Source of the DNA: Mariniphaga sp.
Lineage (GTDB): Bacteria; Bacteroidota; Bacteroidia; Bacteroidales; Prolixibacteraceae
NCBI GenBank assembly: GCA_025363795.1
Contig: JANYLE010000285.1
Span: forward strand, 1-18,215
Direction of reading: 5' to 3'
DNA length: 18,215 nt
Shown: piece by piece, positions 7,455-15,537 of the stretch
Position numbering within the stretch: position 1 is the stretch's first letter
Layout: every line of letters begins with the position of its first letter
Notes under the pieces: generated by a model
Seen by the model: the letters and a program-made list of their open reading frames with translations, nothing else
What the model was told of the DNA's origin: nothing
The model's database searches: none
Made by a program: the position numbers and the translations under genes

Positions 7455-8288
7455 TTATTGCAGAATAATTTTTTCGGCAATCAATTTGCTTCCAAAGAAC
7501 TGGCTGGCAAGCGGCTCAAAATTTTGAACAGATTCAGTTGTCAGAAACCGGCGCGATCCTTCTTTCGAGCATTTTTGCTCTAGTTCGGTGTGCCGGACCA
7601 GGTAATCGCCAAGCCGTTCGGCAACTATTGGGCCTTGTTCCAGTAACGTCACATGATCTGGAAGAAATCTGTTAATGGCAGGCAAAAGAAGAGGGTAGTG
7701 GGTGCACCCCAGGATCACAGTATCAATTTCAGGATCGCGGCTAAAAAGATTATTGATATTTTTCTGGACGAAATAGTCAGCTGCCGGATTGCAGGTTTCG
7801 TCATTCTCAACCAGTGGAACCCACATTGGACATGCCTCTTGCGTGACAATGATGTGATCACCTGAAATTTTGGCGATCTCCAGCGGGTAAGACTCCGATA
7901 ATACGGTTCCTGAGGTTCCCAAAACACCAACATGCCCCGTTCTTGTTAAGAGTGGGATCTTTTCAACACTGGGACGTATGACCCCTAAAACTCTCAGCAA
8001 AGGATCCAGTTGCGGCAAATCGTTTTGCTGAATCGTTCTTAAAGCTTTCGCTGAAGCCGTATTGCAAGCCAGGATTATGAGCGGACAACCCATCGAAAAG
8101 AGTTTCATCACGGCCTGACGCGTATATTCGTAAACCACATCGAATGAACGGGAACCATAAGGTGTTCGTGCATTGTCGCCCAGATAGATATAATCGTATT
8201 GCGGGAGCTGCTCCATAATTGATTTCAATATGGTCAACCCGCCGTAACCTGAATCAAAAACGCCGATTGGCTGATATTTTTCTTGCAC
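7455..8288 (-). CDS. murI: Glutamate racemase
   Basis: This enzyme interconverts L- and D-glutamate in the cytoplasm, supplying the D-Glu of peptidoglycan (the substrate of MurD). The 277-residue product has the full Asp/Glu racemase signature: GVFDSGYGGL near the N-terminus (Asp12 proposed catalytic), the first catalytic cysteine in ILACNTASA (Cys75), and the second in LGCTHYPLL (Cys195, with His197). YLGDNARTPYGSRS (35-48) is also family-typical, and length is normal. The start is a GTG at 8288. An in-frame TAA lies 30 bp upstream with no ATG between, and the next methionine (26) would remove the FDSGYGG motif. It follows the second ompH gene, but a terminator lies between them, so it is either read through or has its own weak promoter. 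Only a one-mismatch box, TAAGTTTC at 8318-8311, is seen. Confidence 0.96.
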   Translation of the reverse strand: MQEKYQPIGVFDSGYGGLTILKSIMEQLPQYDYIYLGDNARTPYGSRSFDVVYEYTRQAVMKLFSMGCPLIILACNTASAKALRTIQQNDLPQLDPLLRVLGVIRPSVEKIPLLTRTGHVGVLGTSGTVLSESYPLEIAKISGDHIIVTQEACPMWVPLVENDETCNPAADYFVQKNINNLFSRDPEIDTVILGCTHYPLLLPAINRFLPDHVTLLEQGPIVAERLGDYLVRHTELEQKCSKEGSRRFLTTESVQNFEPLASQFFGSKLIAEKIILQ

Positions 8289-8331
8289 TTGACTGCTGTT
8301 TTTAGGAAGCGAAACTTACAACAATTTTGGG

Positions 8332-8364
8332 AAAAAGAAAAGGGTACCGAAACCGGCACCCTTT
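8332..8364 (-). terminator. Intrinsic terminator between ompH2 and murI
   Basis: On the minus strand an 11-bp stem (AAAGGGTGCCG paired with CGGTACCCTTT, one G-U wobble, GTTT loop) is followed by TCTTTTT. It starts 21 bp past the ompH2 stop codon and should close the bamA-ompH transcripts before murI. Confidence 0.82.
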
Positions 8365-8385
8365 GTATATTTTTAAAGAAGTTGA

Positions 8386-8901
8386 TTACTTAACAATCCC
8401 TAATTTACTTTTAACTAAACTAGACAAATCAACTGATTGTTCTGAATAGTATAAAAGGCCATTGACTTCAAAAACATAAACAAGACCTTGTTCTTTGCCA
8501 ACATCACCGATCGCTTTGCGGAGTTTTTCCTGAACTGGCTGAAGTTGTTTGGCTTGTTCTTTCTGAAGGCTTTCCTGTGCAGTCTGCTGGAAAGTCTGTA
8601 TTCTTTCCTGAATACTCTGAACTTCATCCTGTTTGGCTTTTACCAATGCTTCGTTGGCGTCTTTTGCCTGAGCTAATGCAACATACTCTTTACCTTTGTC
8701 CTGGTATTCTTTTTGCATTGAACCAAGTTTAGATTCAAGATCAGCCTGAAATTTTTCAAGCGCAGCAACAGCAACCTTAAACTCAGGCATTGCCTGCATT
8801 GTTTGCTGAGAATCAATATGACCGAATTTCAAAGTCTGAGCAGATAAGCTGCCAGCGAATAAAACCGAACAAAATACTATTACTTTTAAAAAATTTCTCA
8901 T
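8386..8901 (-). CDS. OmpH/Skp-family periplasmic chaperone (second copy)
   Basis: The 171-residue product starts at the ATG at 8901, with signal peptide MRNFLKVIVFCSVLFAGSLS cleaved near SAQ. Skp proteins hold unfolded outer-membrane proteins in the periplasm and pass them to BamA. The mature part has the Skp pattern: a short beta segment (LKFGHIDSQQTMQAMPEF), a long charged coiled coil (about 45-125, rich in K, E, Q), and a closing LVYVFEVNGLLYYSEQ strand with a C-terminal amphipathic helix ending LVKSKLGIVK. The open frame extends 19 codons upstream into the previous gene, but that extension lacks a signal sequence and starts at a position overlapping ompH1, so it is rejected. The two ompH products have the same length but little obvious identity, so the duplication is old. 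A promoter lies at 8929-8959 and a terminator follows. Confidence 0.93.
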   Translation of the reverse strand: MRNFLKVIVFCSVLFAGSLSAQTLKFGHIDSQQTMQAMPEFKVAVAALEKFQADLESKLGSMQKEYQDKGKEYVALAQAKDANEALVKAKQDEVQSIQERIQTFQQTAQESLQKEQAKQLQPVQEKLRKAIGDVGKEQGLVYVFEVNGLLYYSEQSVDLSSLVKSKLGIVK

Positions 8902-8928
8902 TTTTGTTTTTGATTTTAAAATTTGTCG

Positions 8929-8959
8929 CAAATATATATCTTTAATTCTTATATCCAAG
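8929..8959 (-). promoter_or_regulatory. Promoter of the second ompH gene
   Basis: The minus strand has CTTG (8959-8956), 19 bp, then TATATTTG (8936-8929). The -7 box is an exact TAnnTTTG match and the -33 box fits TTTG at three of four bases with good spacing. It overlaps the last codons of the first ompH and predicts a start near 8923, giving a leader of about 20 nt before the ATG at 8901. It supports that ATG over the longer frame. Confidence 0.6.
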
Positions 8960-9457
8960 TTTCTGTAAGACCATGTCGCTCAAATCGTACTTAGAATTCG
9001 TATAAATCATTGAAAGGCTCCCGGCTTTATCAAATATGATTGAATAGGACCCTTGTTCTGCAACTTCCTGAATCACCTTAAATACGTCATCCTGAATTGG
9101 TTTAACCAATGCTTGTCGTTTTTGAAAAAGGTCACCTTCAGGTCCAAAGTATTGCCTTTGCAGCTTCTTATATTCTTTTTCTTTGGTAATTATTACGTCT
9201 TCCCGTTTCCGTTTCATATCGTCGGAAAGTAAGACAACCTCTGCCTGGAAATCTTTGTAGATCTTATCCAATTCGGCATGCAGTGTTTCAAGTTCTTTCT
9301 GATACTGCTGCGATACTTTATCCAATTGTTCCTGAGCAGCTTTGTACGATGGTATATTCCCGAGAATATACTGTGTATCGACGTAGGCGTATTTTTGGGC
9401 AAATCCAAATCCGATTGAAACGGTGAAGAACAGAAGAATTAGTACTAACTTTTTCAT
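8942..9457 (-). CDS. OmpH/Skp-family periplasmic chaperone (first copy)
   Basis: This Skp-like chaperone has 171 residues from the ATG at 9457. A signal peptide (KKLVLILLFFTVSIGFGFAQ) is followed by the typical mature start KYAYVDTQYILGNIPSYKAA. A long coiled coil covers about 45-110 (QLDKVSQQYQKELETLHAEL and onwards). A short C-terminal domain contains GSYSIIFDKAGSLSMIYTNS and ends in an amphipathic helix (LSDMVLQKLGYKN). A TTG two codons upstream is not a better start. It lies 84 bp downstream of bamA, with its own promoter in the gap. A pair of ompH genes directly after bamA is the usual Bacteroidota arrangement and fits delivery of outer-membrane proteins to the Bam complex. Confidence 0.94.
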   Translation of the reverse strand: MKKLVLILLFFTVSIGFGFAQKYAYVDTQYILGNIPSYKAAQEQLDKVSQQYQKELETLHAELDKIYKDFQAEVVLLSDDMKRKREDVIITKEKEYKKLQRQYFGPEGDLFQKRQALVKPIQDDVFKVIQEVAEQGSYSIIFDKAGSLSMIYTNSKYDLSDMVLQKLGYKN

Positions 9458-9476
9458 ATCCAATAGTTTTTTATTC

Positions 9477-9506
9477 TAAATATACTCTTTCAAAAATCAG
9501 ACCAAA
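9477..9506 (-). promoter_or_regulatory. Promoter of the first ompH gene
   Basis: In the bamA-ompH gap the minus strand has TTTG (9506-9503), 18 bp, then TATATTTA (9484-9477). The -33 box is exact and the -7 box differs from TAnnTTTG at the last base. Start would be near 9471, leaving about 14 nt before the ATG. It lets ompH1 be expressed apart from bamA. Confidence 0.5.
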
Positions 9507-9541
9507 TAAACCTTTTGAACTCTGCGATTTGTTAAATAATG

Positions 9542-12106
9542 TTAGAACTGTTGTCCCATGATAAAGTGGAACTGACTTCCTCCGGTTCCTTTGGTATATC
9601 CATCATCAAATCCATAACCCCAGTCAAAGCCCATCAAACCGAACATCGGCAGGAAGATACGAACTCCAAGACCTGCAGATCGCTTAATCCCGAATGGATT
9701 GTAATCGGCAAAATCGTACCACGAATTTCCAGCCTCCATAAAGCCTAATCCGTAAATGGTGGCTGATTGGCTCAAAGTTATCGGATACCTTAACTCCATG
9801 GTGATTTTTTCGTAGATGTTACCACCATTTGCCGGTGTCAATGAGTTGTTTTCATAACCTCTTAATCCAACGATATCACTACCATACATGCTGTATCCTG
9901 ACATTCCATCTCCACCTAATCTGAATGATTCAAAAGGTGAACGAAGGTTTTTATTGTAATATCCAAGGAACCCTGTTTCAAATTTGGTACGCAATACCAG
10001 TTTGCTGTTTAAACTAAGCGGTGTGTAAACATCACCTTTAAATACCCACTTATGGAATTCAATGTACCTGTAACGCTCTTCAGGAGTTAAGGTTTTGCTG
10101 CCAAAATCCTTATTTGAGAAAAGTGAATAAGGTGGAGTGAACTGCACCATAAACGAGAAGTTGGAACCGGTCTTCGTATACAATGGATTGTCTGTAGAGT
10201 TCCGACCGAATACCGTCTTGAAACTTAAGTTGTTGGATTTTCCATTCTGAAAGAAGAAATACTTCCAGTTTTCAAGCACATACAACTGATAGGACATCTC
10301 ATGGTACACAGTAAAGTAGTCATCCGGCCATTTTAAACGGTAACCAAGTCCGATAGAAGCGCCAATAACTCCCATTTTCTCTGTAATCTCATAGTTATAG
10401 GGGTTGTAGCTTCCATATTGACTACCTAAGCCACTGCCATAGCCGCTTCCGTACTGGCTGCCATAATTACCCGTGTAGTTATAATCCTGATTCCCACTTG
10501 TCTGTTTCGAATAATACATCGAGTAGGTAAATGAATTCGGTTTTTTACCGCCTAACCATGGTTCTGTAAACGAGAAGCTATATGATTGATAATAACTACC
10601 ATTTGTTTGTGCGCGAAGCGAAAGGGCCTGACCGTCACCTGTTGGAAGAGGTTTCCATGCTTTTCCGTTGCCAATGTTGCGTACAGAGAAATTCGAGAAT
10701 TTCAAGCCCACGGTGCCGACAAACATACCAGCACCCCAACCTCCTGATAGTTCAATCTGGTCGTTGGCTCGCTCTTCGAGTTCATAGTTGATATCAACTG
10801 TTCCGTCTTCAGGGTGAGGAACAACATCGGGTTTAATTGTTTCGGGGTTGAAGTGACCCATCTGGGATAACTCTCTCACCGAACGTATGATGTTTTCTTT
10901 GCTGAATAACTGTCCGGGACGTGTGAATAGTTCGCGGCGTGCAACGTGCTCGTTAGTTTTGGTGTTTCCTTTAATTCCAATCTCGTTGATGGTTGCCTGG
11001 GTCCCTTCGACCATGCGCATCTCGAAGTCAATAGAATCGTTTTCAACATTCACCTCAACCGGGTTCAGGTTAAAAAACAGGTAGCCGGTATTCAAATAGG
11101 CATTCGAAACTGCATCATCGTCTTCAGTGAGTCGTTTGTCCAATAATTTTTGGTCAAAGATGTCGCCCTTTTTTATTCCGAGAACCCTGTTCATTTGTAC
11201 ATCCGTGTAAACGGTATTACCTACCCAACGGATATTTCTAAAGTAATATCTGCGACCTTCGTCGATCCAATATTTCAGGTGAACGGTATTTCTTACGGTG
11301 TCCCTGGTGATGGAATCAGCTACGATCATTGCATCCCGGTAACCTTTTTCGTTGTATTTTTTAATCAGGTTAGCTTTATCCTCATCGAATTTGTCTTCCA
11401 GGAATTTTTTGGAAGCAAAGAAATTCCGAAGCTTTTTAGCTTTGGTTTTCTTCATCGATTTTTCAAGAACTGTTGGGGATAGCGCTTTTACACCTACGAA
11501 TTCGATACTACTGATCTTGACTTTCTCTTTCTTATTTACCTTGATGTCAAGAATCACCTGATTTTCTTTGGCTGTGTCATCGCGCTGCACAATGTTTACA
11601 TCTGTATTGTAAAAGCCTTTAGCCTTGAATATCCCAAGAATCTGACGCTCGGCAGTATTGATCAGGTTATCGGTAACCTGTCCGCCAATAAGCAGCATGA
11701 CTTTCTTTTCGATATCCTCTTTTTCACTTTTAGTGACTCCCTTGTAGTTTTTCTGCGAAAGCCGGGGTCGTTCCTGAAGGTAAATATTGAGCCAGACATT
11801 TTTCCCAACTATTTTGGTAGCCGAAATTTTGACATCTGAAAAAAGTCCCTGGCGCCAGTATTTTCTTAACGCAGAGGTTATTGCATCGCCCGGAATTGTT
11901 ATTTCATCACCGACGGTTAACCCCGACAAATTTTTGAGCACCTCAGTATCCAGAAACCGGATCCCGGTCACCTCTACCCCTGCCAGGGTATATTTTTTCG
12001 CGCTATCGTAATAGATTGAAAAATTAGTACTATCGGCAACCACCTGGGAAAAAAGGTTTAAACTACCAAATATTGCCAGGGAAATAATTATCAGTTTTTT
12101 GTACAT
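9542..12106 (-). CDS. bamA: Outer-membrane protein assembly factor BamA (Omp85)
   Basis: This is the essential beta-barrel insertase of the outer membrane. The 854-residue product has a signal peptide (1-20, MYKKLIIISLAIFGSLNLFS). Five POTRA domains follow at roughly 38-112, 113-193, 196-281, 284-368 and 371-446; the last starts INEIGIKGNTKTNEHVARRE. The 16-strand barrel covers about 450-854. The barrel contains an LRGYENNSL motif, the equivalent of the conserved VRGF/Y tip of loop 6. It ends in the aromatic FHFIMGQQF, the expected C-terminal beta-signal. Between strands, at about 541-571, sits an unusual Gly/Tyr/Ser-rich stretch. The ATG at 12106 lies 2 bp after uppS, so the two genes are probably cotranscribed and translationally coupled. 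The two Skp-type chaperone genes that serve it follow directly. Confidence 0.97.
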   Translation of the reverse strand: MYKKLIIISLAIFGSLNLFSQVVADSTNFSIYYDSAKKYTLAGVEVTGIRFLDTEVLKNLSGLTVGDEITIPGDAITSALRKYWRQGLFSDVKISATKIVGKNVWLNIYLQERPRLSQKNYKGVTKSEKEDIEKKVMLLIGGQVTDNLINTAERQILGIFKAKGFYNTDVNIVQRDDTAKENQVILDIKVNKKEKVKISSIEFVGVKALSPTVLEKSMKKTKAKKLRNFFASKKFLEDKFDEDKANLIKKYNEKGYRDAMIVADSITRDTVRNTVHLKYWIDEGRRYYFRNIRWVGNTVYTDVQMNRVLGIKKGDIFDQKLLDKRLTEDDDAVSNAYLNTGYLFFNLNPVEVNVENDSIDFEMRMVEGTQATINEIGIKGNTKTNEHVARRELFTRPGQLFSKENIIRSVRELSQMGHFNPETIKPDVVPHPEDGTVDINYELEERANDQIELSGGWGAGMFVGTVGLKFSNFSVRNIGNGKAWKPLPTGDGQALSLRAQTNGSYYQSYSFSFTEPWLGGKKPNSFTYSMYYSKQTSGNQDYNYTGNYGSQYGSGYGSGLGSQYGSYNPYNYEITEKMGVIGASIGLGYRLKWPDDYFTVYHEMSYQLYVLENWKYFFFQNGKSNNLSFKTVFGRNSTDNPLYTKTGSNFSFMVQFTPPYSLFSNKDFGSKTLTPEERYRYIEFHKWVFKGDVYTPLSLNSKLVLRTKFETGFLGYYNKNLRSPFESFRLGGDGMSGYSMYGSDIVGLRGYENNSLTPANGGNIYEKITMELRYPITLSQSATIYGLGFMEAGNSWYDFADYNPFGIKRSAGLGVRIFLPMFGLMGFDWGYGFDDGYTKGTGGSQFHFIMGQQF
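10394..10486 (-). repeat. Gly/Tyr/Ser-rich imperfect repeat within bamA
   Basis: This segment encodes about 31 residues composed almost only of G, Y, S, Q and N, with GSQYGS occurring twice (about 549-554 and 561-566) around GYGSGLG. It falls in the early barrel, after KQTSGNQD and before the strand ITEKMGVIGASIGLGY, so it is most likely an extracellular loop. The DNA repeats are imperfect, so recent slippage is not obvious. Confidence 0.6.
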
Positions 12107-12108
12107 TT

Positions 12109-12849
12109 TTAGCTTCTGATTTGTTCACTTGTTTTTCCAAATCTTCTCTCTCTACACTGGAAATCGGCTATGGCTTCGAATAGATTTTCTTTACGAAAAT
12201 CAGGCCATAATAGGGGTGTAAAATAAAATTCACTGTATGCTATCTGCCAAAGCAGAAAATTACTGATCCGGTATTCGCCACTTGTTCTGATTAATAACTC
12301 GGGATCTGGAATCCCTGCAGTGGAAAGATGATTTGAAATTAAACATTCGGTTATCTGATTTTCAGTTAATTCACCATTTTTTGTTTCACGGACGATTTTC
12401 TTTACTGCTTCCACCAGTTCCCAACGTCCTGAATAACTTAACGCTAAAACCAGATTAAGCCCGGTATTTGATGAGGTACTTTGTATCGCTTCGTCAAGTT
12501 TTGACTGAACATCGTCGGGCAAAGATGCCAGATCGCCAATTGCGAGCATCTTTACATTCTTTTCGTTCAAATTTTTTGTTTCCTGAATTATCGCATTGAC
12601 TAAAAGAGACATTAGCGCATTGACCTCTTCTTTAGGCCGATCCCAGTTTTCAGTCGAAAATGCGTAAAGTGTAAGGTATTCAATCCCTGCTTCACCGGCT
12701 CCTTCAACAACTGATCGTACCGCATCAACTCCCTGCCGGTGACCAAAAATCCTATCGTTGCCATGTAGCTCGGCCCACCGGCCGTTACCGTCCATAATTA
12801 CTGCTACATGGTGCGGAATATAATTCTTCTTCAGTTCATCAATGACCAT
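12109..12849 (-). CDS. uppS: Isoprenyl transferase (undecaprenyl diphosphate synthase)
   Basis: This cis-prenyltransferase condenses farnesyl diphosphate with isopentenyl diphosphate units to make the C55 lipid carrier for peptidoglycan and surface polysaccharides. The 246-residue length is normal. The signature HVAVIMDGNGRWA holds the catalytic Asp20. GHRQG (36-40) and LTLYAFSTENWDRP (59-72) follow. The C-terminal RTSGEYRISNFLLWQIAYSE, then FYFTPLLWPDF, completes the active site and dimer region. The ATG at 12849 lies 3 bp past the porG stop, and bamA starts 2 bp after this gene ends, so all three form one tight unit. The link with bamA is a common one in both Proteobacteria and Bacteroidota. 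Confidence 0.97.
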   Translation of the reverse strand: MVIDELKKNYIPHHVAVIMDGNGRWAELHGNDRIFGHRQGVDAVRSVVEGAGEAGIEYLTLYAFSTENWDRPKEEVNALMSLLVNAIIQETKNLNEKNVKMLAIGDLASLPDDVQSKLDEAIQSTSSNTGLNLVLALSYSGRWELVEAVKKIVRETKNGELTENQITECLISNHLSTAGIPDPELLIRTSGEYRISNFLLWQIAYSEFYFTPLLWPDFRKENLFEAIADFQCRERRFGKTSEQIRS

Positions 12850-12852
12850 TTC

Positions 12853-13740
12853 TTATTTTTTGATCTTATCATAAATTGTGCAATTCCCCTTGCTGCTCCA
12901 CAGTTGGTAACATAGTGAAACCGCTAGCGTAGCGTACCAGTCATTGTTATTCAACCCTGAAACCTTATCCGGATACCTATTCGTTGAATATGGCGGAACA
13001 AGTGGTATTGTAGAATCAAATTTATACCTGCCCGGATCATCAAGGTTGTCAATATTATCTGCAAACGTTTTACGGACAATAACTTCAACAATGCCTCCCA
13101 GTCTTTTTGTAATATTAAACTTGATCCCTGCGCCAACAGGAATTGTAACTGTTAACACATCTGAATTATTTGTCTTTCTGTTATCCGCATCAAGATAAGG
13201 TGCATAGAGTGCAGGTGTAGTTACAGTTGCAGCCACCGTCTCAATCGGTTCAAGAATCACTGAACCAAGTCGTGATGCCCGTGAGAAGAAACCGCCAACT
13301 CCAACTTCTACAAATGGTGTAAACATCTCTTTTTTGGTACTTCCCAACTTATAGTTCCGGAAATTGAATTCGAACAGCGCTTCTACGCTTTGGAATGACC
13401 GGTTGAAACTGTAAGCCTGTTCAGTATTTTTAGGATACATGTCTGGCGTACTGGTCGTTCCTCTGATAAGTGTTCCGTACGAACCGATATTTGCATCGGC
13501 GAAAAAGCCTTCGGCCTTTAGATTTCCGGTAAATAGCTGTCCTCTTATCGCTAAACGCTTGTTGAAATTGTAACGGCCAAGGACACCAACCACAGGAGTA
13601 ATCGATTTGGAGTAATTAACATTTTCGATATCGCCCCAATAAGTAGCCGCAGCAAGCTGTACTCCTAAATCGGTGGTATGTTGCGATTTTACGCAATAAC
13701 CTGACAGGATTAGCATTATGAATACTACCAACTTTCTCAT
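12853..13740 (-). CDS. porG: PorG-like outer-membrane beta-barrel protein (DUF6089 type)
   Basis: The 295-residue exported protein has signal peptide MRKLVVFIMLILSGYCVKSQ and an outer-membrane beta-barrel pattern. It opens TTDLGVQLAAATYWGDIENV and contains alternating aromatic/hydrophobic strands such as RLAIRGQLFTGNLKAEG and FTPFVEVGVGGFFSRAS. This is the pattern of the DUF6089 family. In Porphyromonas gingivalis the family member directly upstream of uppS and bamA is PorG, an outer-membrane part of the type IX secretion system that associates with the PorK/PorN ring. Family resemblance and gene position agree here, so a role in type IX secretion is likely but inferred. The ATG at 13740 is preferred; the frame also opens at a TTG three codons earlier, which gives no signal-peptide benefit. 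A promoter box lies about 70 bp upstream. Confidence 0.75.
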   Translation of the reverse strand: MRKLVVFIMLILSGYCVKSQHTTDLGVQLAAATYWGDIENVNYSKSITPVVGVLGRYNFNKRLAIRGQLFTGNLKAEGFFADANIGSYGTLIRGTTSTPDMYPKNTEQAYSFNRSFQSVEALFEFNFRNYKLGSTKKEMFTPFVEVGVGGFFSRASRLGSVILEPIETVAATVTTPALYAPYLDADNRKTNNSDVLTVTIPVGAGIKFNITKRLGGIVEVIVRKTFADNIDNLDDPGRYKFDSTIPLVPPYSTNRYPDKVSGLNNNDWYATLAVSLCYQLWSSKGNCTIYDKIKK

Positions 13741-13810
13741 TTGCAACAATAATTGATGAATTTATTCAAAACTACAGCCTAAGATGTTAACTTGTTTTTA
13801 CTAAAGGTTA

Positions 13811-13818
13811 CAAAAGTA
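13811..13818 (-). promoter_or_regulatory. -7 promoter box upstream of porG
   Basis: The minus strand reads TACTTTTG, an exact TAnnTTTG match, in the 158-bp gap between nadK and porG. No good -33 TTTG is seen. It would start the porG-uppS-bamA transcript near 13805 with a leader of about 65 nt. Apart from this box the gap shows only A/T-rich sequence. Confidence 0.45.
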
Positions 13819-13898
13819 ATAGATTAACCCTAATTTCCTTTTTTTACAACAAAATTTAACGGAATAAAATCAGCGCATCTAAGTTCCTTGAAATCTTT

Positions 13899-14777
13899 TT
13901 AATTACGTTTATCGATTCCCCACATTAGTTTATTCCGGAGCGTGCCATAAAAGGATTGACTATCAAATTGTAATACATTGATCGAAAAATCAGCTTTGCT
14001 CAATCTCATCTCGACATCCGAACCAAATGCATCGGACCGGGAATCAAGTGAAGCCATATAGCGCTCACCACGTCCTTCAACCCTGAGTTTAATCTCTTCG
14101 CTGTCAGAAACTACTACCGGCCGGATTGCTAAATTGTGAGGCGCAATCGGGACAATAATAAAATTTGCTGCTGTTGGGGTGATAATTGGACCACCGACAC
14201 TTAACGAATAAGCCGTTGATCCTGTTGGTGTTGAAACAATCAAACCATCGGCCCAATAGGAATTCAGGTAATCTTTGCCAACCTCGACATGGACGGTAAT
14301 CATTTGAGAAGTATCTTGTTTATGTACAGTAAATTCATTTAAAGCATAAGGAAATTCAGCAAACAACCCTAAATCGTTTTCCAGTCTAATCAAAGAACGC
14401 GGTTGTAGCTGGTATTTCGCGTCGAAAAAGCTTTCCAGAGCACTTTCAAGTTCTGATTGCGCCACATCGGCTAAGAATCCAAGTCGTCCGCTGTTGATTC
14501 CAACCATCGGAATTCCTGAATCCCTGACCAGGGAAATTGCTTCAAGAAAAGCTCCGTCGCCTCCGATACTGAAGAAAAAATCTACATTTCGTAACTCTTT
14601 GTGATTCGAAAAGTCGGTGATTTCTTTTGGATCGAAGTTTATTTCGTTCCGCATATATTCCAAAAAGGGCCGATATACAGTAACATCTACACGATGTAGA
14701 TGCAATATCGCGAACAAACGTTTCAAACTATCGTGAAAAACAGGATTTATATTTCGGCCAAAAACCGCAATTCTCAT
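13899..14777 (-). CDS. nadK: NAD kinase (ATP-NAD kinase)
   Basis: This cytoplasmic enzyme phosphorylates NAD to NADP using ATP or polyphosphate. The 292-residue product has the diagnostic GGDG motif (72-75, in FFFSIGGDGAFLEA), which holds the catalytic Asp. GINSGRLGFLADV (93-105), the NE motif in ALNEFTVHK (145-153), and the glycine/threonine-rich ADGLIVSTPTGSTAYSLSVG (176-195) complete the NAD-binding site. Length is normal. The ATG at 14777 begins 15 bp after the stop of the CBS-domain gene, so the two are probably cotranscribed. The pairing of nadK with a CBS/ACT gene and a divergent pdxJ recurs in Bacteroidota and may reflect shared cofactor physiology, but no direct functional link is shown by the sequence. 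Confidence 0.96.
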   Translation of the reverse strand: MRIAVFGRNINPVFHDSLKRLFAILHLHRVDVTVYRPFLEYMRNEINFDPKEITDFSNHKELRNVDFFFSIGGDGAFLEAISLVRDSGIPMVGINSGRLGFLADVAQSELESALESFFDAKYQLQPRSLIRLENDLGLFAEFPYALNEFTVHKQDTSQMITVHVEVGKDYLNSYWADGLIVSTPTGSTAYSLSVGGPIITPTAANFIIVPIAPHNLAIRPVVVSDSEEIKLRVEGRGERYMASLDSRSDAFGSDVEMRLSKADFSINVLQFDSQSFYGTLRNKLMWGIDKRN

Positions 14778-14792
14778 ATATTTAGCTAGTAT

Positions 14793-15464
14793 TTAAACAT
14801 TTATGTATCTCATGAATTGATCATATCGATCATCAAAAAGATTTTTTATTTGTGATTGATCCATGTATGTAGCCTTAATCAGGTAATCATAGCGCGTAAA
14901 AGTCTGAATAATTCCTGAAAGATCAACAACATTTACTTTTATTGTAACATCAAGTTCTTTGGAATAGGGGGAAGGCTTGTGAATATAAAGGCTTAGAATG
15001 CGTGCATCGTTTCCTTCAATGATCTGGGAGATCTGCGACAGCGAATAATTGACCTCTGTCAGTTCAAGTACAATAATTCCTCCGGGCTCATTGGCTGAAA
15101 ACAGTTCCGTCAGTTTAAAAGCAAGATCTGTCCTCGTAATTGACCCCAGGTAAGAATGGTCGGCTTCCAGTACGGGAATAATCGAGACTCCGCATGCCAA
15201 TGCTACTCCAACAACCTCGAAAATATGTTGGTCGACATGTACGTGGGGTTGTAAAAGGATGGGTCCGATGTACTTCTCGATCTTTTCGTCGAAATTTTCG
15301 GCATCGTATATTTCCTTATCGGATATAACGCCGAAATACTCTTTCCCGACAACAACCGGAAGATGCGAAACACGGAATATCTCCATAAGCGTCAGGATCT
15401 TAGAGCCAATCTCATCGAGCGTTACGGTTGGGATGGATTCAGTTATCAAATTTTCAGCTATCAC
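14793..15464 (-). CDS. CBS-domain protein with C-terminal ACT-like domain (AcuB-like)
   Basis: The 223-residue cytoplasmic protein has two CBS motifs, at about 5-55 (MEIFRVSHLPVVVGKEYFGV, then ISDKEIYD) and 70-120 (GVSIIPVLEADHSYLGSITR, then TDL). An ACT-like regulatory fold follows at about 128-200 (GGIIVLELTEVNYSLSQISQ, then ARILSLYI). CBS pairs usually bind adenosyl ligands (AMP, ATP, NAD) and ACT domains bind small molecules, so it is probably a sensor, but its target is unknown. The initiator is a GTG at 15464. The upstream frame closes at a TAA without an ATG, and the family typically begins MIA-(K/E)-(D/N)-L at this point, which supports the GTG. It is the first gene of the minus-strand block, 73 bp from the divergent pdxJ, and runs into nadK after 15 bp. 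Confidence 0.88.
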   Translation of the reverse strand: MIAENLITESIPTVTLDEIGSKILTLMEIFRVSHLPVVVGKEYFGVISDKEIYDAENFDEKIEKYIGPILLQPHVHVDQHIFEVVGVALACGVSIIPVLEADHSYLGSITRTDLAFKLTELFSANEPGGIIVLELTEVNYSLSQISQIIEGNDARILSLYIHKPSPYSKELDVTIKVNVVDLSGIIQTFTRYDYLIKATYMDQSQIKNLFDDRYDQFMRYINV

Positions 15465-15537
15465 GATTATTGCTTTATTTTGTTATCGAATTCGAATCAA
15501 AGTTGTAAATTGCACACCAAATCAGTTCATCAAAACT

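Noticed and set aside
11150..11482. 110-codon plus-strand open frame inside bamA
   Set aside because: It is antisense to the well-supported POTRA region of bamA, has no recognisable motif, promoter or leader, and is of a length expected by chance opposite a coding strand.
15259..15537. Upstream extension of the pdxJ reading frame by 93 codons
   Set aside because: It lies antisense to the CBS/ACT gene and does not resemble PdxJ; the ATG at 15538 gives the exact family N-terminus and usual length.
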